Source of the DNA: Blastomyces gilchristii SLH14081
Taxonomy: Eukaryota; Ascomycota; Eurotiomycetes; Onygenales; Ajellomycetaceae
DNA length: 64,000 bases
Direction: 5' to 3'
Assembly (NCBI RefSeq): GCF_000003855.2
Contig: NW_003101675.1
Location: forward strand, 1,738,379 to 1,802,378
Shown here: positions 21,658 through 32,662 of the stretch, piece after piece
How positions within the stretch are numbered: position 1 is the first letter of the stretch
Layout of the letters: each line of letters opens with the position of its first letter
Program-made: the position numbers and the translations under genes
Notes under the pieces: generated by a model
The model's database searches: none
What the model was told of the DNA's origin: nothing
What the model saw: the letters and a program-made list of their open reading frames with translations, nothing else

Positions 21658-24180
21658 CTAATATCGTACTGCTGTGGCTTTGCTGAAGGTCTCGTAAGGA
21701 GTGCATGCGCCCAGCGCACGTCTCATATGAGCATTGAGGAATTCAAGACCATACACGAAACTTGCATTAACCCAACCAAATCTGTCGATGCAAAAGCAAA
21801 AATGATTTAGTTGCTTGTGAAGGAAGGGGAGGGGGGCATTTGGAAGATAGGTCAATCACTCACCCTTCTCGCGACACTCCCTTAAAATCTCTGCCTTGAT
21901 TCCCATACTCAGCTTCAACCTTATGGGGATCAATGGGCCGCGTGACATCATACTTTTCCACAACAGCGCCGTTGAAATCCACAAACGCCTTTATGATCAT
22001 GTAGAGCCATTTGTATGCTAGCCTCTCCGCGTCTTCCTGGTATCCATAACGAATCAACCCTGACCACGCCAGCATCTGCTGTGGCGCCCACCCGTACGGA
22101 TAGTCCCACTGTCGGTTGGGCCTGTCGAGGCCAATTGGGCCCCTGGACTTCTCAGTTCCCGACACTAGGCCCCCATATACCTCGAATTTCGGGAGTGCTT
22201 CAGTGACTAGCCTTGAGGCTTGGCGAGGATTTGCAACCCCGGCCCACATGGTCCAAAACGTGGTGGCACTCTCATAGTCCGTTATCTCCTGCTCCACTGT
22301 GTTGTAGTCAAAATACATCCCCTTCGCTTCATCCCATAAATACTTATCTATCGCCGCTTTCCTGCGTCTGGCTCGACGATCCCACACAGCCGATGACTCG
22401 AATCCCTGGTCGGCGTTCTGTGACGTCCTGAACTCAGCTGGAATAGGCAGTTTGTCTTGGAAGTGATCCCGGATCGTTATGGCGATGTCGACTTCATATT
22501 TATAAAGGAGGGAGTTCAGATCGACGGTAGCGAGATTTGCGCAGACCTTCTCAAGGCGGTAGCTGGTGTCGTGCCCGGATTCTCTTACAGCGCGGTCGTG
22601 GAGAAAATATTCGTCTAATTCGGGATCTATGATCTCTCCATTGTTGTAGCCCTCGACAAATTTCTCGAAAGTTATTCCCAGCTTCTCTGCACGCGGCATC
22701 AATAGATGATAGAAATGAGACGATTCCGTTTCAGGAGGGACTCCAAGCCCATTTGGCCGGTACCTGGACAGCCCTGTAGCCGGATCATATCTTGGTTCAG
22801 CCATCCATACTGAATAGTACTCTTTAATGGCAGACAAAATTGCCGTGCGAAGGAAATCCTTGGCATCCGGCTCCGCTTTGATGCGGTCATAAACTCGAAG
22901 AGCCATATCAGTCAGGAATGGCGGTTGGGAGCGACAGAGATAATATGATCGGTTGGCGTTGAGGATCTTCCCATAATGTTTAATGCAGAAACAGAAATTC
23001 ACGACCATGCTCTTCGCAAGGTCCACTCGATCACTCACTAACAGCCCCAAGGATTCCATATAGCTATCCCAGCCATAGAACTCATTAAAACGGCCACCAG
23101 GCACGACGAAAGGAACACCTCTCAGGTCCTCCATCCCGGTATCTGTGTTGGTATATTCCTCCATAGCCAAAGCGAGCAGTCCAGGTTTATCATTCAGTTC
23201 CTTAACGTACTCAGCAGTAGGCTCTCCTTCCGGGAGATACTGAACATCGAGGCGTAATTCCGGTTCGGAGTCAGCAATTTGCTTATAATATGCATACTGT
23301 TCGGGCGCTCCCGGAGGGACATATATACGGGGAACTGGGCCCGCAGTCCAATCTTTAGGATCCCTTGCAACAACCGCAATATTGGAGCCATCGATTCGTC
23401 GCGTAAGTGCGTTCCAGTAGGACTTTTTCACAAGACGTGAGAGTCTTGCAACAGGATTCTCATTCAGGCGTTGCTCATCAAGTATAATATGTTTACGCCC
23501 ATAATCCTTTGCGAGGGTGAGTTCCTGAAGGAGATTCGAAAGCATATACGTGCCTCGTAAATCGAATCGATTGTAGCCAGACGATGCCGCGGTGCCTACA
23601 GCAAAGACCTAAGAAATGTGTAAGCAGAGATTTCAACCTGAAAGGGATAGCTGTCGTTTGACTCACCTTTGGCCCCTGGTCATCTATGGTTATTTGTACG
23701 TTGTTATCTGTATCTTCGCGCTCCAACAATGTCTCCAGCGTTGCATCGACATCGATGAGGAATTTACGGCTGTGCACTCGTTCATCTATTCCAGCTATCA
23801 GCCTCAAATTGCCGAAAAGGAACAATGCAATAATCACAATCAAAATGCTTACCATGACTTGTGCGCCTAGATGGAACAATGCCGATAAAGTCACGGAGAT
23901 CAGTAAAGTCGAATCGTTTCAAATTCTGGGCTAAGCTGTTAGCCGCCGCTCAGGAAGATCAGGGAAAAGGTGATATTCAATGAGAGGGATAGCCGGTGGC
24001 CATGGATCAAGCACAGGTATCACTCACAGATGACAAAGTCCTTCGATGAGCCTGCGCTTGTCGTTTTAGATGCTCCTCGTGACCGTAATATATATCGGGC
24101 TCGGAAAAGGGGTCCGCATTAGATGCTCGCGAGGGACGCCTCCGCGCACTCAAAGAATGCTCCTCTACAGGTACGCTCAT
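21658..24180 (-). CDS. treB: Neutral trehalase (GH37, cAMP/Ca-regulated)
   Basis: A cytosolic enzyme hydrolysing trehalose to two glucose during germination and stress recovery. Five exons join in phase: 24028-24180, 23853-23925, 23667-23794, 21864-23608 and 21658-21781, giving 740 aa, normal for fungal neutral trehalases. The start [10 protein letters not shown] leads into [15 protein letters not shown], typical of the family. RRRPS and RRTS/RRTLS are candidate PKA sites. The Ca-binding segment [16 protein letters not shown] lies at about residues 103-118. Trehalase signature 1 ([14 protein letters not shown]) is at about 288-301 and signature 2 (QWDYPYGW) at about 617-624. The last exon starts [12 protein letters not shown]. 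Exons 2 and 3 are small; their borders were set by reading phase and are the least certain part. Confidence 0.93.
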
Positions 24181-24895
24181 TATACAATGCTAGTCATAGA
24201 AAACGCATCCGGAGGACGTCGAGCACAATTGACTCCGTCGGAGCAACGGAACTTTTTTTCAGAGATAGCTTCAACTGAGCCAGATGGCGGAGCGGAAACT
24301 TTGGAATTTGGAGATGATATTGTAATGGGCGCCGCGAAAAACAATGAGATATGACACTTGAAAATATTCCAAATCAATAGTATCTCAGTGCTTGCTCGAG
24401 AGGAGTTCGCAGTGTTTTGTGGCCAAAAACCCTATTTTGCGTTTGCAAAGTTTGAGCAGAAGTCTGGTGATGTAGTAAGCTCCTGTAGGTCCACTAAATA
24501 GGCGGCGAGCGGTTCTTTGTCCCGATTAGTAGTATTCCTACAAAGCAACTTCTTGTACTGTGTACATTGTGGATCAAGCAAAATATTTTGATACAATTAC
24601 GATGAACTAAGTATCCGCCGCGCAAGATATGCAAGTCAATGTCATAAAGGCGCATCCTTGCCTGTCGCCAGAGCCCAACTACTTCACAACGGTGACATAT
24701 CAGTGACTACAGAATGTTATAAAGCCCCTCACCAAGATCAAGTAATATCAGGTAAACGTACAATTTTGGGGCTGCGTAGGGAGAGAGAACAGTGTTTAAT
24801 AAGAGTCATTTGTAATAAAACATACATTATACTAGATGGAAAAAACCCCAAAAAAGACGACCGATCGCTTCTATCGTTTCTTACATTCGAATGAT
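24181..24895. other. Intergenic region, trehalase upstream / SDR downstream
   Basis: No gene is supported. It carries the 5' region of trehalase; a CCCCT word at 24725-24729 matches the stress response element core but is too short to weigh. Frames at 24070-24354 and 24658-24894 overlap the trehalase first exon on the opposite strand or lack any family signal. Confidence 0.55.
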
Positions 24896-26066
24896 CTACA
24901 ATTTAGCAGAGATGACACTGCCTCCATCAAGCGTAATGGTTGCACCATTAACATATGACCCAGCTCTACTACTGAGGAAAAGACAAGCACCAGCAACATC
25001 TTCTGGACTTCCAATGCGGCGCAGTGGAATGCCGGATTCTATCACGTCCTTATATTTCTTCAGCGTCGCGGCCATCATTTTACTTTCGAAAGGCCCGCAG
25101 GCCAGCGTGTTAGAGCTATAGGAAAGGGTTAGTAAGTTAGAAAGCATGTGCACGTATTACTTAGAAGATCGTAAGGGACTCACGTTATATTTCGCTTTCC
25201 AAGGTGGTTTGCTAGAACACGGCTAAGATGATGTAGGCCAGCCTTGCTCGCGCTATATGCGAATGTCTCGAGAGATGGGACTCTCAGCCCATCTATACTT
25301 CCAATGTTAATGATTCTTGCGGGGTCGCCTGCACTTGCGGCCTTTTCGAGTAGCGGAGTGAATAACTGCGTGACTTCGAACACGCGCTGTAAATTCAGGG
25401 TCAAGACTCTAGTCCACGCAGAGGACGGGTATTCGTCGTAAGGCTAGATACGGTTCCTGATAAGCATTGGGCTCGACAATATGCATCCGCAGCTCCGATT
25501 AACATATTCGAGCTTGTTGGGCGGCTGACACAACATGAGGGTTAATGGGGCATTCTTACCGCACCCCAATTGGAACCCGCATTATTTACCAAGCAGTGCA
25601 ATTCTATAATTCCATGAATTAGTAACGAAGAAGTCCATTTGAAAAACGGGTCGTTTTGATATCGGGCTTGGCTAAAATATAGTATGCAGAGATGCAATAC
25701 CCGCGCACCATTTGAAGAAGTACGAGAGTAACATACTGTTTTCTCTCTTCGCAAAGTCGTCCCGGAGCTTTTTGCAGTCATCCTCCTTGTATAAATTTGC
25801 AGGTATGCTAACGGCTTTCCCCTTCCCTAGAGCATTCAGCTCTTTAACGGCATTGTCGCAGGCTGCAGCGTCGCGACCGGTGATGTAGACAGTAGCGCCG
25901 TTAGTGACAAATCCCTCGGATATCATACGGCCAATGCCTTTCGCACCGCCAGTAACGAGGACGACTTTGCCCTGTAATCACATCGATGTCATAAGCTTCC
26001 CTCCTAGGTCTGAGTTTGGTGTGGATTTAGGCTTACCTTAACGTCAAAGAGGCTTGAGGAGTCCAT
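24896..26066 (-). CDS. Short-chain dehydrogenase/reductase (SDR, RhlG/FabG-like)
   Basis: An NAD(P)-dependent oxidoreductase of the classical SDR family. Five exons join in phase: 26037-26066, 25737-25971, 25560-25603, 25184-25443 and 24896-25115, giving 262 aa, the usual length. The Rossmann motif TGGAKGIG comes directly after the first intron (GKVVLVTGGAKGIG). NNAG is in the 44-nt third exon (LHCLVNNAGSNWGA). The catalytic Tyr-Lys pair is YSASK, with Ser in INIGSIDG. Near the C terminus PLRRIGSPEDVAG and the end SYVNGATITLDGG are typical. Fungal relatives are usually annotated as rhamnolipid-type 3-oxoacyl-ACP reductase or gluconate 5-dehydrogenase. The substrate cannot be told from sequence. 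The first exon is only 10 codons. Confidence 0.9.
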
Positions 26067-26364
26067 TGTAACTGTCAGAATATACCAATGCAACAGTGCA
26101 CCTTTCTATGCTGTTTGGAAGAATATATAAATCAACGGCGGAGCCGACGAGAATATCTTCACCGGCTTTGCCTTGCCGACGAACCACTAGGAAAGAACCG
26201 AGGCTGTCGGAAGTGGTAAAATGATTAATCCGGTGCTAATTTCAAACCAACATGATGAGCTAGTTAACGGACCTAATAAGTTAACTAGTTAGTTAATTGG
26301 AATCAACTCAAAAACAACCTAAACGCCGACCACAGGTACTACGTCTGCGAACCGTCTATAGACC

Positions 26365-27378
26365 GTGTCTGACAGCGTTGCATGGAGTTACGTATCTTCC
26401 CCGCTGCGTTCTCAGCTACTATCAGGTCCTCTATTTAAGATGGAGGAACTGCAAGCTAGACACCGAAAAGAATTGAAGGACCTACAGGGCCGCATCACTC
26501 AAAAGAAGAAGTCCGCTACGAAGAAGACACGCAAGGGTATTAATGATGAGTGCGAGCATCTCCAGCGTGAATTGCTTGACAAGCAACATGCTGAAATATC
26601 CACCCTCCTTCGTGAGACGGAGCCACTCACCGAAGATCTTGACAACCTCAAGCTAGCCAATGGTGCGGGGCACTCAGAGGTTCCCACGACGGACGATAAC
26701 AACAGCTCGAATCACTCAACTCCTCTTATTCCCACCTCCGATACTCAGGCCACCTCATCAGAAATGCCCAAAGACACGCCTAAAAAGAAACCAAATCGTC
26801 AAAAAGCCCGGTTAGCCCGGCGCGCAGCTGAACAGGAGGCTGAAGCTGCTAGAGCTGCAGAGGAGGCGGCCAATCAGACAGATCATAGGGGCAACGAGAG
26901 GAAGAACATGGATGCAGTATTCTCTCGCCTTGGGCTAAAAGAGACGGAAATTCGCCCTGACGGACATTGTCTCTATGCCGCTGTTGCTACTCAACTTGGG
27001 GACAAGGGTATCCCTCTAAGCGCGTCTCCGTCAACTAAGGAAGGGTCAGGCCCCAAATGCGGGTATCAAACCGTTAGAGATACGACGGCCAGATATATTA
27101 CAAACCACGCAGACGATTTTGCGCCATTTATCGAAGAACCCTTGCCTACGTACGTTCACAAAATAAGAGCCACTGCAGAATGGGGAGGTCAGCTGGAACT
27201 ACAGGCTATTGCCCAAGCATACAATGTCCATGTTAATGTTGTCCAAGGAGATGGACGAATCGAGAAATTTGAACCCCAAAATAACAACAAGGAAGACAAC
27301 AAAACAATATGGCTCGCCTATTATCGACACACGTATGGATTGGGGGAACATTACAACGCCCTAGCAAAAGCTTCTTGA
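26365..27378 (+). CDS. OTU-family deubiquitinase (OTUD6/Otu2-like)
   Basis: A cysteine protease that removes ubiquitin. This is a single-exon frame of 337 aa from the first ATG; the second ATG at 26440 (MEELQARHRKELKDLQ) matches the usual OTUD6-type N terminus, gives 312 aa, and is the likelier start. The first half is a charged helical or coiled-coil stretch (RKELKDLQGRI, then an Ala/Glu/Arg-rich helix near residues 150-175). The OTU catalytic domain begins at MDAVFSRLGLKE. The triad is visible: Asp199 and Cys202 in RPDGHCLYAAVA and His329 in GEHYNAL (numbering from 26365). Yeast Otu2 and human OTUD6B associate with ribosomes or translation factors, so a translation link is likely but inferred. 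Confidence 0.93.
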   Translation: MSDSVAWSYVSSPLRSQLLSGPLFKMEELQARHRKELKDLQGRITQKKKSATKKTRKGINDECEHLQRELLDKQHAEISTLLRETEPLTEDLDNLKLANGAGHSEVPTTDDNNSSNHSTPLIPTSDTQATSSEMPKDTPKKKPNRQKARLARRAAEQEAEAARAAEEAANQTDHRGNERKNMDAVFSRLGLKETEIRPDGHCLYAAVATQLGDKGIPLSASPSTKEGSGPKCGYQTVRDTTARYITNHADDFAPFIEEPLPTYVHKIRATAEWGGQLELQAIAQAYNVHVNVVQGDGRIEKFEPQNNNKEDNKTIWLAYYRHTYGLGEHYNALAKAS

Positions 27379-27482
27379 AGATCAGAGTATTTAATTTGGA
27401 AATTATACAGAGGGGAGTTTCCGAATAACGCCGAACAAATGACGGCATCAGGCCGACAATTCCACAAACCCCTTTTTCCATA

Positions 27483-28503
27483 TTAATCTCGGCGACGCCA
27501 AATTGCTACCCAGTCCTGGACATTTCCATTATCGTCTTTACCGACCTCGTGTGTCCTCTCTGGTTGCCAATGGGCGACGCGCTCCAGTCCAGCAGGACTC
27601 GCCTCTTTCAACGGATCCGTTTTAATATGGCCGTTTTCATACGGAATATCCTCCCCAGGATGGCTAAGATGTTCCATGTAAGCTGCGGGAGGGGATGCGA
27701 ACGGAGGCCCTGCTGCTGCTGGGTCCTTCGCAGCAGGGAACTCGAGACAGATTAGGTTTCCATTTGGCGACGGCGCCAGCAACTGGGTCATACGGGCGGC
27801 CCATCGCGGGCGAAGGGCCGGGTTCAATGCACAAAAGAACTAAAGGACAGAATGAATAATATCAGTTTCCATATGTTAGACAGGGTTTCGTTATCAACTC
27901 AAATGATCTACTATCCAAGCATATCCTTATATTATAGCGTTCATAACATGGGATAAAAGAAGTGCCTGCAGGGGGTAATAATTATCTTACCGTATAATCG
28001 TAAATGAGATCAAACCCTCCCTCCTTAACACCAATCGTCTCCAACCAGTCATTCTTAAAAAAGTCCCCTTGAACAAACGTAATTTTCCCTTTACCTATGC
28101 GCTGATCCTGCACTGGAATATTATCCCCAACCCTAGCAGCTTCCTGGCGGCAAATCTCCACAGCAGTCTCACTGTATTCTAACCCGTACGCATCATATCC
28201 AAACCCTGCCAGCAGGAAAACATCAAAACCCCGCCCGCATCCGGGAACAAGAGCTCTTTTCCTCCTCCTGCCGTTACTCTCTGCTCCCCGCGGTGCTGCC
28301 GTTACCTCGTCATCTTGAAGTGCAGTTCCCAGGAGCCCGCGGCGCTGGAGAAGGGTATCCTCGAGTGCGGGGTTATACTCTCCGCGATCCCAGGGTGTGG
28401 TTTCGTTCTTCCAGAGCTCATCCCATGCTTCAACCTGGTTTTCCAGTTGGAATTTGGAGAAATGGTCACTCAATTTGGGTTGAGTTAGGGATGGTTTGGA
28501 CAT
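27483..28503 (-). CDS. TPMT-superfamily thiol/halide methyltransferase-like protein
   Basis: A class I SAM-dependent methyltransferase. Two exons (27991-28503 and 27483-27839) join in phase to give 289 aa. The N terminus WDELWKNETTPWDRGEYNPALED is typical of thiol methyltransferase/harmless-to-ozone-layer relatives. The SAM site is ALVPGCGRGFDVFLLAGFGY followed by the acidic GLEYSETAVE. FDLIYDYTFFCAL spans the intron, with the donor ACG|GTAAGA. The chosen start MSKPSLTQPKL at 28503 lies inside a longer open frame beginning at 28617, whose extra 38 residues are Ser/Pro/Leu-rich and unlike the family. Such enzymes methylate thiols or halides; the substrate here is unknown. Confidence 0.88.
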
Positions 28504-30797
28504 GGTGGAGTCTACAGGCGTAGGTGGCGGGATGAATGGCGGGGTATTGGATCCGGAGCTCGTAGTTAAGAGCAGTAGCGGTAAACGTGAACGTGAACAG
28601 TACGTATTTTCGGTCAAGATCAGAATGGAATTTGAAATTGCGAAGCCGATGACAGAGGATCATTGCCTGGTTGATACTGTCCATGCATTTAAGTCCGCTC
28701 CAACCGGAAAGCGCCTCATTGGTGGTAACTATAGAGTGGATGTTTGCATCTGTTTGTTTTGTGTCGCAGACCTACCTATAGGTACCTGAGAGGCATATGT
28801 GAAGGTCGGAAACCTCGATCAACCCTTTGTATGTGATCTTGAGGATATATTTTTTCTAGTATAGGGACTGTTTTAGTTGAGCCTACTTCAGATTGACTGT
28901 TGGTGAGATTGTTCCACGGGCAATTGTCCTTTTACGGGTTTTAAAATGGAAAATAGATGCACGGGTTACTTTGCCGAGTGAATCTCAACCATGTAATATA
29001 AAGCAATGCATTGATGCATTGATAGGGAGTCAGGTGTCTAAGATATAATGGAGATAGATACCCTACAAATATTTCAGTATGATGCTTCATTGCCTAAGTG
29101 AAGAAAACTCCGTCTAAGGATCACAATATTCTGAAGCGCACCCTCTGCTTGGAATGGTTAGGCTATTCACTGGGCTGGGAAGCAATGATGCGGGTATATC
29201 TGAAACAGTGAGATTTTTTTCGGTGAATTGTAAACTGATTGATATAACTTTATATGAAACCTAACCACAAAAATTGACGCCTACAGCTGGCAGTGTGTGA
29301 TTTATCTTAGAATACTATTCAACAACGATTAGAAGAAGAGTTATTCCACTAGAAAAATATAATAAAAAGTACGCTGACGGCTTGAATTGCTCATGAATGA
29401 CCGGGCTGGGGCAGTCTCAAGTATCGGGCCGAAGGGATGCCGATTGTTTCGGATTGTCACTAGCTTCAATAGAGCGGGAGCGCCAGCGTTAGTTCAACAA
29501 TTCGAACTATTTATATAGAGTACTCTTCCAGCATATATTATTTTGCTAGACAAGCATTGTTCGGGTTGGAGTGCTAAGCGAGATTCTTGAATAAATAATA
29601 CACAGGATATGTCATTGAAAATGACGACCGTTCTTCCCCAAACAGATGGGCCGCGGTTGTCGGCTAGTTATTTAGTTACTATTTATGCTTTGAAGTCTTG
29701 GGACAACCGAAGCGCTGTGATTCGTGGCTTTTCGGCCAGGTTAGTTATGCCGGCATTGGAACCAGGCCAAGCTGTTTTTCCAGCATCAGTTTTGTGGGCA
29801 CAGCATTCAACTGTCACCCGCAAATGGTCACTCGGGCACAAAGGACAGCAGTCAGCCTGAAGAAACCTTTATTGGGAAAACAATCGCTGCTAGCGATAGA
29901 TGTCTTGATAAATTCCTCCGGACTGGTCCGCTTGAGGCGTCATAATCAGTGGTCGGCTCTCGGCAATCGGGGCATGAAAGGGAAAACCAGTTTTTGGCTC
30001 CGTGGCAAAGCACTATCTTGCCTCCAATTCGTTGGCATATCACCGAAAATGGTGATTTCAATCTGCTCTGGCGAGGAAAGGATGGCAAATTCAGAGCACA
30101 CCTGAAATCGCCGGAGCGTGGAGAACGCCGATACGAGAGAAAATAATCAACCGGGAATGATACAACTGCCTAATACGAGGAAAGCTGGTTGCTGGTCTGG
30201 AAAGTCGAGAAAATCCCTCTCCTAGCCGCTATTGAATCTTTTCGTCCGGTGAATTGGCGGGATTGAATCTACCCTACCGCTATCTCGGCTAGGCCACTCT
30301 CTAACATTCCCGAGTGGAGAATCCGCCAGCCGAATGCCATGTTTTTTATCCTGGCTCGTCTTTCCTTTTAAGTGTCTTGATTCTTTTTGTCCGAACTCAT
30401 GACGGTGTCGAATACTAACAGAGACCTAAGCCTCTCATCATCTGTGAATTTTTTTATCCCATCATCGTGATATGAGGATGGTTGGGATGTTACCATCAAT
30501 TATACCTGGTTATACTACTCCCAATCGCATTTCTGATTCTTACGGTCCGTCGCATGGATGCATCGCCGCACAAATCTCAAATTCTTGCCTCTTTGTATGA
30601 GATATTGCGGCGTGGAAAGGGCAAAAGCTTGCCCTCTCATCTATGACTCCACCGAGCGCCGCTGCTGTATCTTTGTCAATATCAGTCCAGTCATACATCG
30701 GAGCACTCACATTCTTCTACCCCTATTCTATTTTGGCCTGTTCATCCCCGCGCTTTGAGTCTGAATTCCGCCAACCCATCGGAAGGGGAACGAATCA
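28504..30797. other. Intergenic region
   Basis: About 2.3 kb separates the divergent methyltransferase and MFS genes. Open frames (for example 29609-29860 and 29698-30105) overlap each other in different frames and show no family motif or splice logic, so no gene is called. TA-rich stretches near 29210-29360 and 29510-29545 are unremarkable. Confidence 0.55.
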
Positions 30798-32662
30798 ATG
30801 GCTTTTTCCGAATCTGACGGAGAAGTGAATCGCTTGCCAGCCCGGGAATACGAAACGCCAGTGACAGAGAAATATCACGGAACAGCGGATCGGCGGGATG
30901 TCATTGGCGAGCAGGGTCTACCAAGGACAGACGATATCAGGGGAGACGCCAAGTCATCAAGGTCCAGATCTTGCTCTCGAGCAGAAGATGGAGGTGGCAA
31001 TCTCGCAACGAGACAAGGGACCAATTCATACTCTGCTGCCGTGGTAGTTCCCAGGAATAAGCGTCGAGGCCTATTAGGACGTCTCGCGCTGCTTCCTGAA
31101 GTTGAGGATCCTCAAAAGTATCCTCGTAAAACAAAATGGTTGATCACGTTAATAATTGCAATTGCAGCTGTGGCTGCACCTCTCGGCAGCGCGATATTCT
31201 ACCGTTAGTCTTTATTCCCCTAAGCCGACTTCAGACACGTTTTTTGACGTCCTTTTCCTTTCCAGCTGCCCTTGGGGAGGTTGCGTCTTCCCTTAACACA
31301 ACCCCCACAGTTACCAACCTTTCCATTGCACTGTATATGTTGAGCATGGGCATATGCCCGCTATGGTGGTCCACATTCAGCGAAACCTTCGGTCGCCGTT
31401 CGATATATATCATATCATTCTCACTTTTCAACGTATTCAATATCCTATCGGGCGTCGCAACCTCCATAGAAATGCTTATTGTTCTACGGTTATTTAGTGG
31501 AGGAGCAGCAGCTTCGGTTCAGGCGATTGGGGCGGGGACAATTGCAGATATTTGGGAATCACGAGAAAGAGGCAGAGCAATGGGGACATTCTTCCTTGGA
31601 CCGTTGTGTGGCCCTCTGCTGGCTCCGATTATTGGAGGCGCAATGTCACAGGCTTGGGGCTGGAGAAGCACGCAATGGTTTTTGACCATTTACGGAGGCG
31701 TATCACTACTGATTCTCACTTTCGGGCTCCCAGAAACATTAGTTTCACGGAAAAACCTGGTCGCAGAGGTAGAACCAAACGCTGAACTAAGCCGCACTCT
31801 CAGTCGAGTGTCGTCTCGCCAGGTTGCGCAGAACACCGCCAAGTGGTTGAAGATTTTGAGAATGATTTTCGTCGATCCGCTTCAGATATTGCTTTACCTA
31901 CGCTTCCCGGCTGTGTTGTTGACTGTGCTCTATAGCAGCATCACCTTCGGGTCATTATATGTGCTGAACATAAGTATACAAACTACTTTCAGCCAACCTC
32001 CGTATAACTTCCCTGTACTTCTCATAGGATTGCTATATATCCCTCATTCGATAGGTTATATAATTTCTAGCATTCTCGGTGGCATGTGGATGGACTCCAT
32101 AATGCAACGCGAGGCAAGGAAGGCAAACAGAGTTGACGAGAGTGGGATGTACATCTACCGTCCCGAGGACAGAATGGGAGAAAATGCTTGGCTCGGGGCG
32201 TTCATTTATCCTGCAGCAATGATCTGGTATGGATGGACCGCGGAAAAACATTTATTTTGGGCGATACCAGTACGTCCTTAACCAATATTCCCCGTATTAT
32301 TTTGTTGCCTTCCATCCTCTGTAACCAGGGTCGAAAACTACGCAAAACTAACCCACCCTATTCAGATAATAGCCAATTTCTTCTTCGGTGTCGGCTCGAT
32401 GATTATATTCAGCATGTCAACAACGATGTTGACTGAATTCATGCCCCAGCGTTCATCATCTGGTGTTGCAGTGAACAACTTCATGCGTAATATCTTCTCA
32501 TGTGTCGGAGGTGTCGTTGCCGCTCCTATAATTCACGCCATTGGGAACGGTTGGCTATTTACGATCCTGGCCCTCGTTGCATTTGCTGCCGGCTCAGTGA
32601 TTTGGGCGATGAGACGGTTTGGACCGCGGTGGCGGCTCTCTATGGAAGCCAGAGTGAACTGA
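30798..32662 (+). CDS. MFS transporter, DHA1 drug:H+ antiporter type (Qdr/Aqr1/Dtr1-like)
   Basis: A plasma-membrane exporter with about 12 predicted membrane segments. Exons 30798-31203, 31266-32269 and 32366-32662 join in phase to give 568 aa. A long hydrophilic N terminus (about 90 residues, Ser/Arg-rich) leads to RNKRRGLLGRLALLPEVEDP and the first membrane helix WLITLIIAIAAVAAPLGSAIFYP. Family marks include FGRRSIYIISF in the loop between helices 2 and 3, ADIWESRERGRAMG, and GPLLAPIIGGAMSQAWGWRS (antiporter motif C region). The last exon encodes two final helices and ends MRRFGPRWR. The first intron donor is GTTAGT, a weak but GT-type site. Substrates of this subfamily range from drugs to amino acids and polyamines, so the ligand is not predicted. 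Confidence 0.92.
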
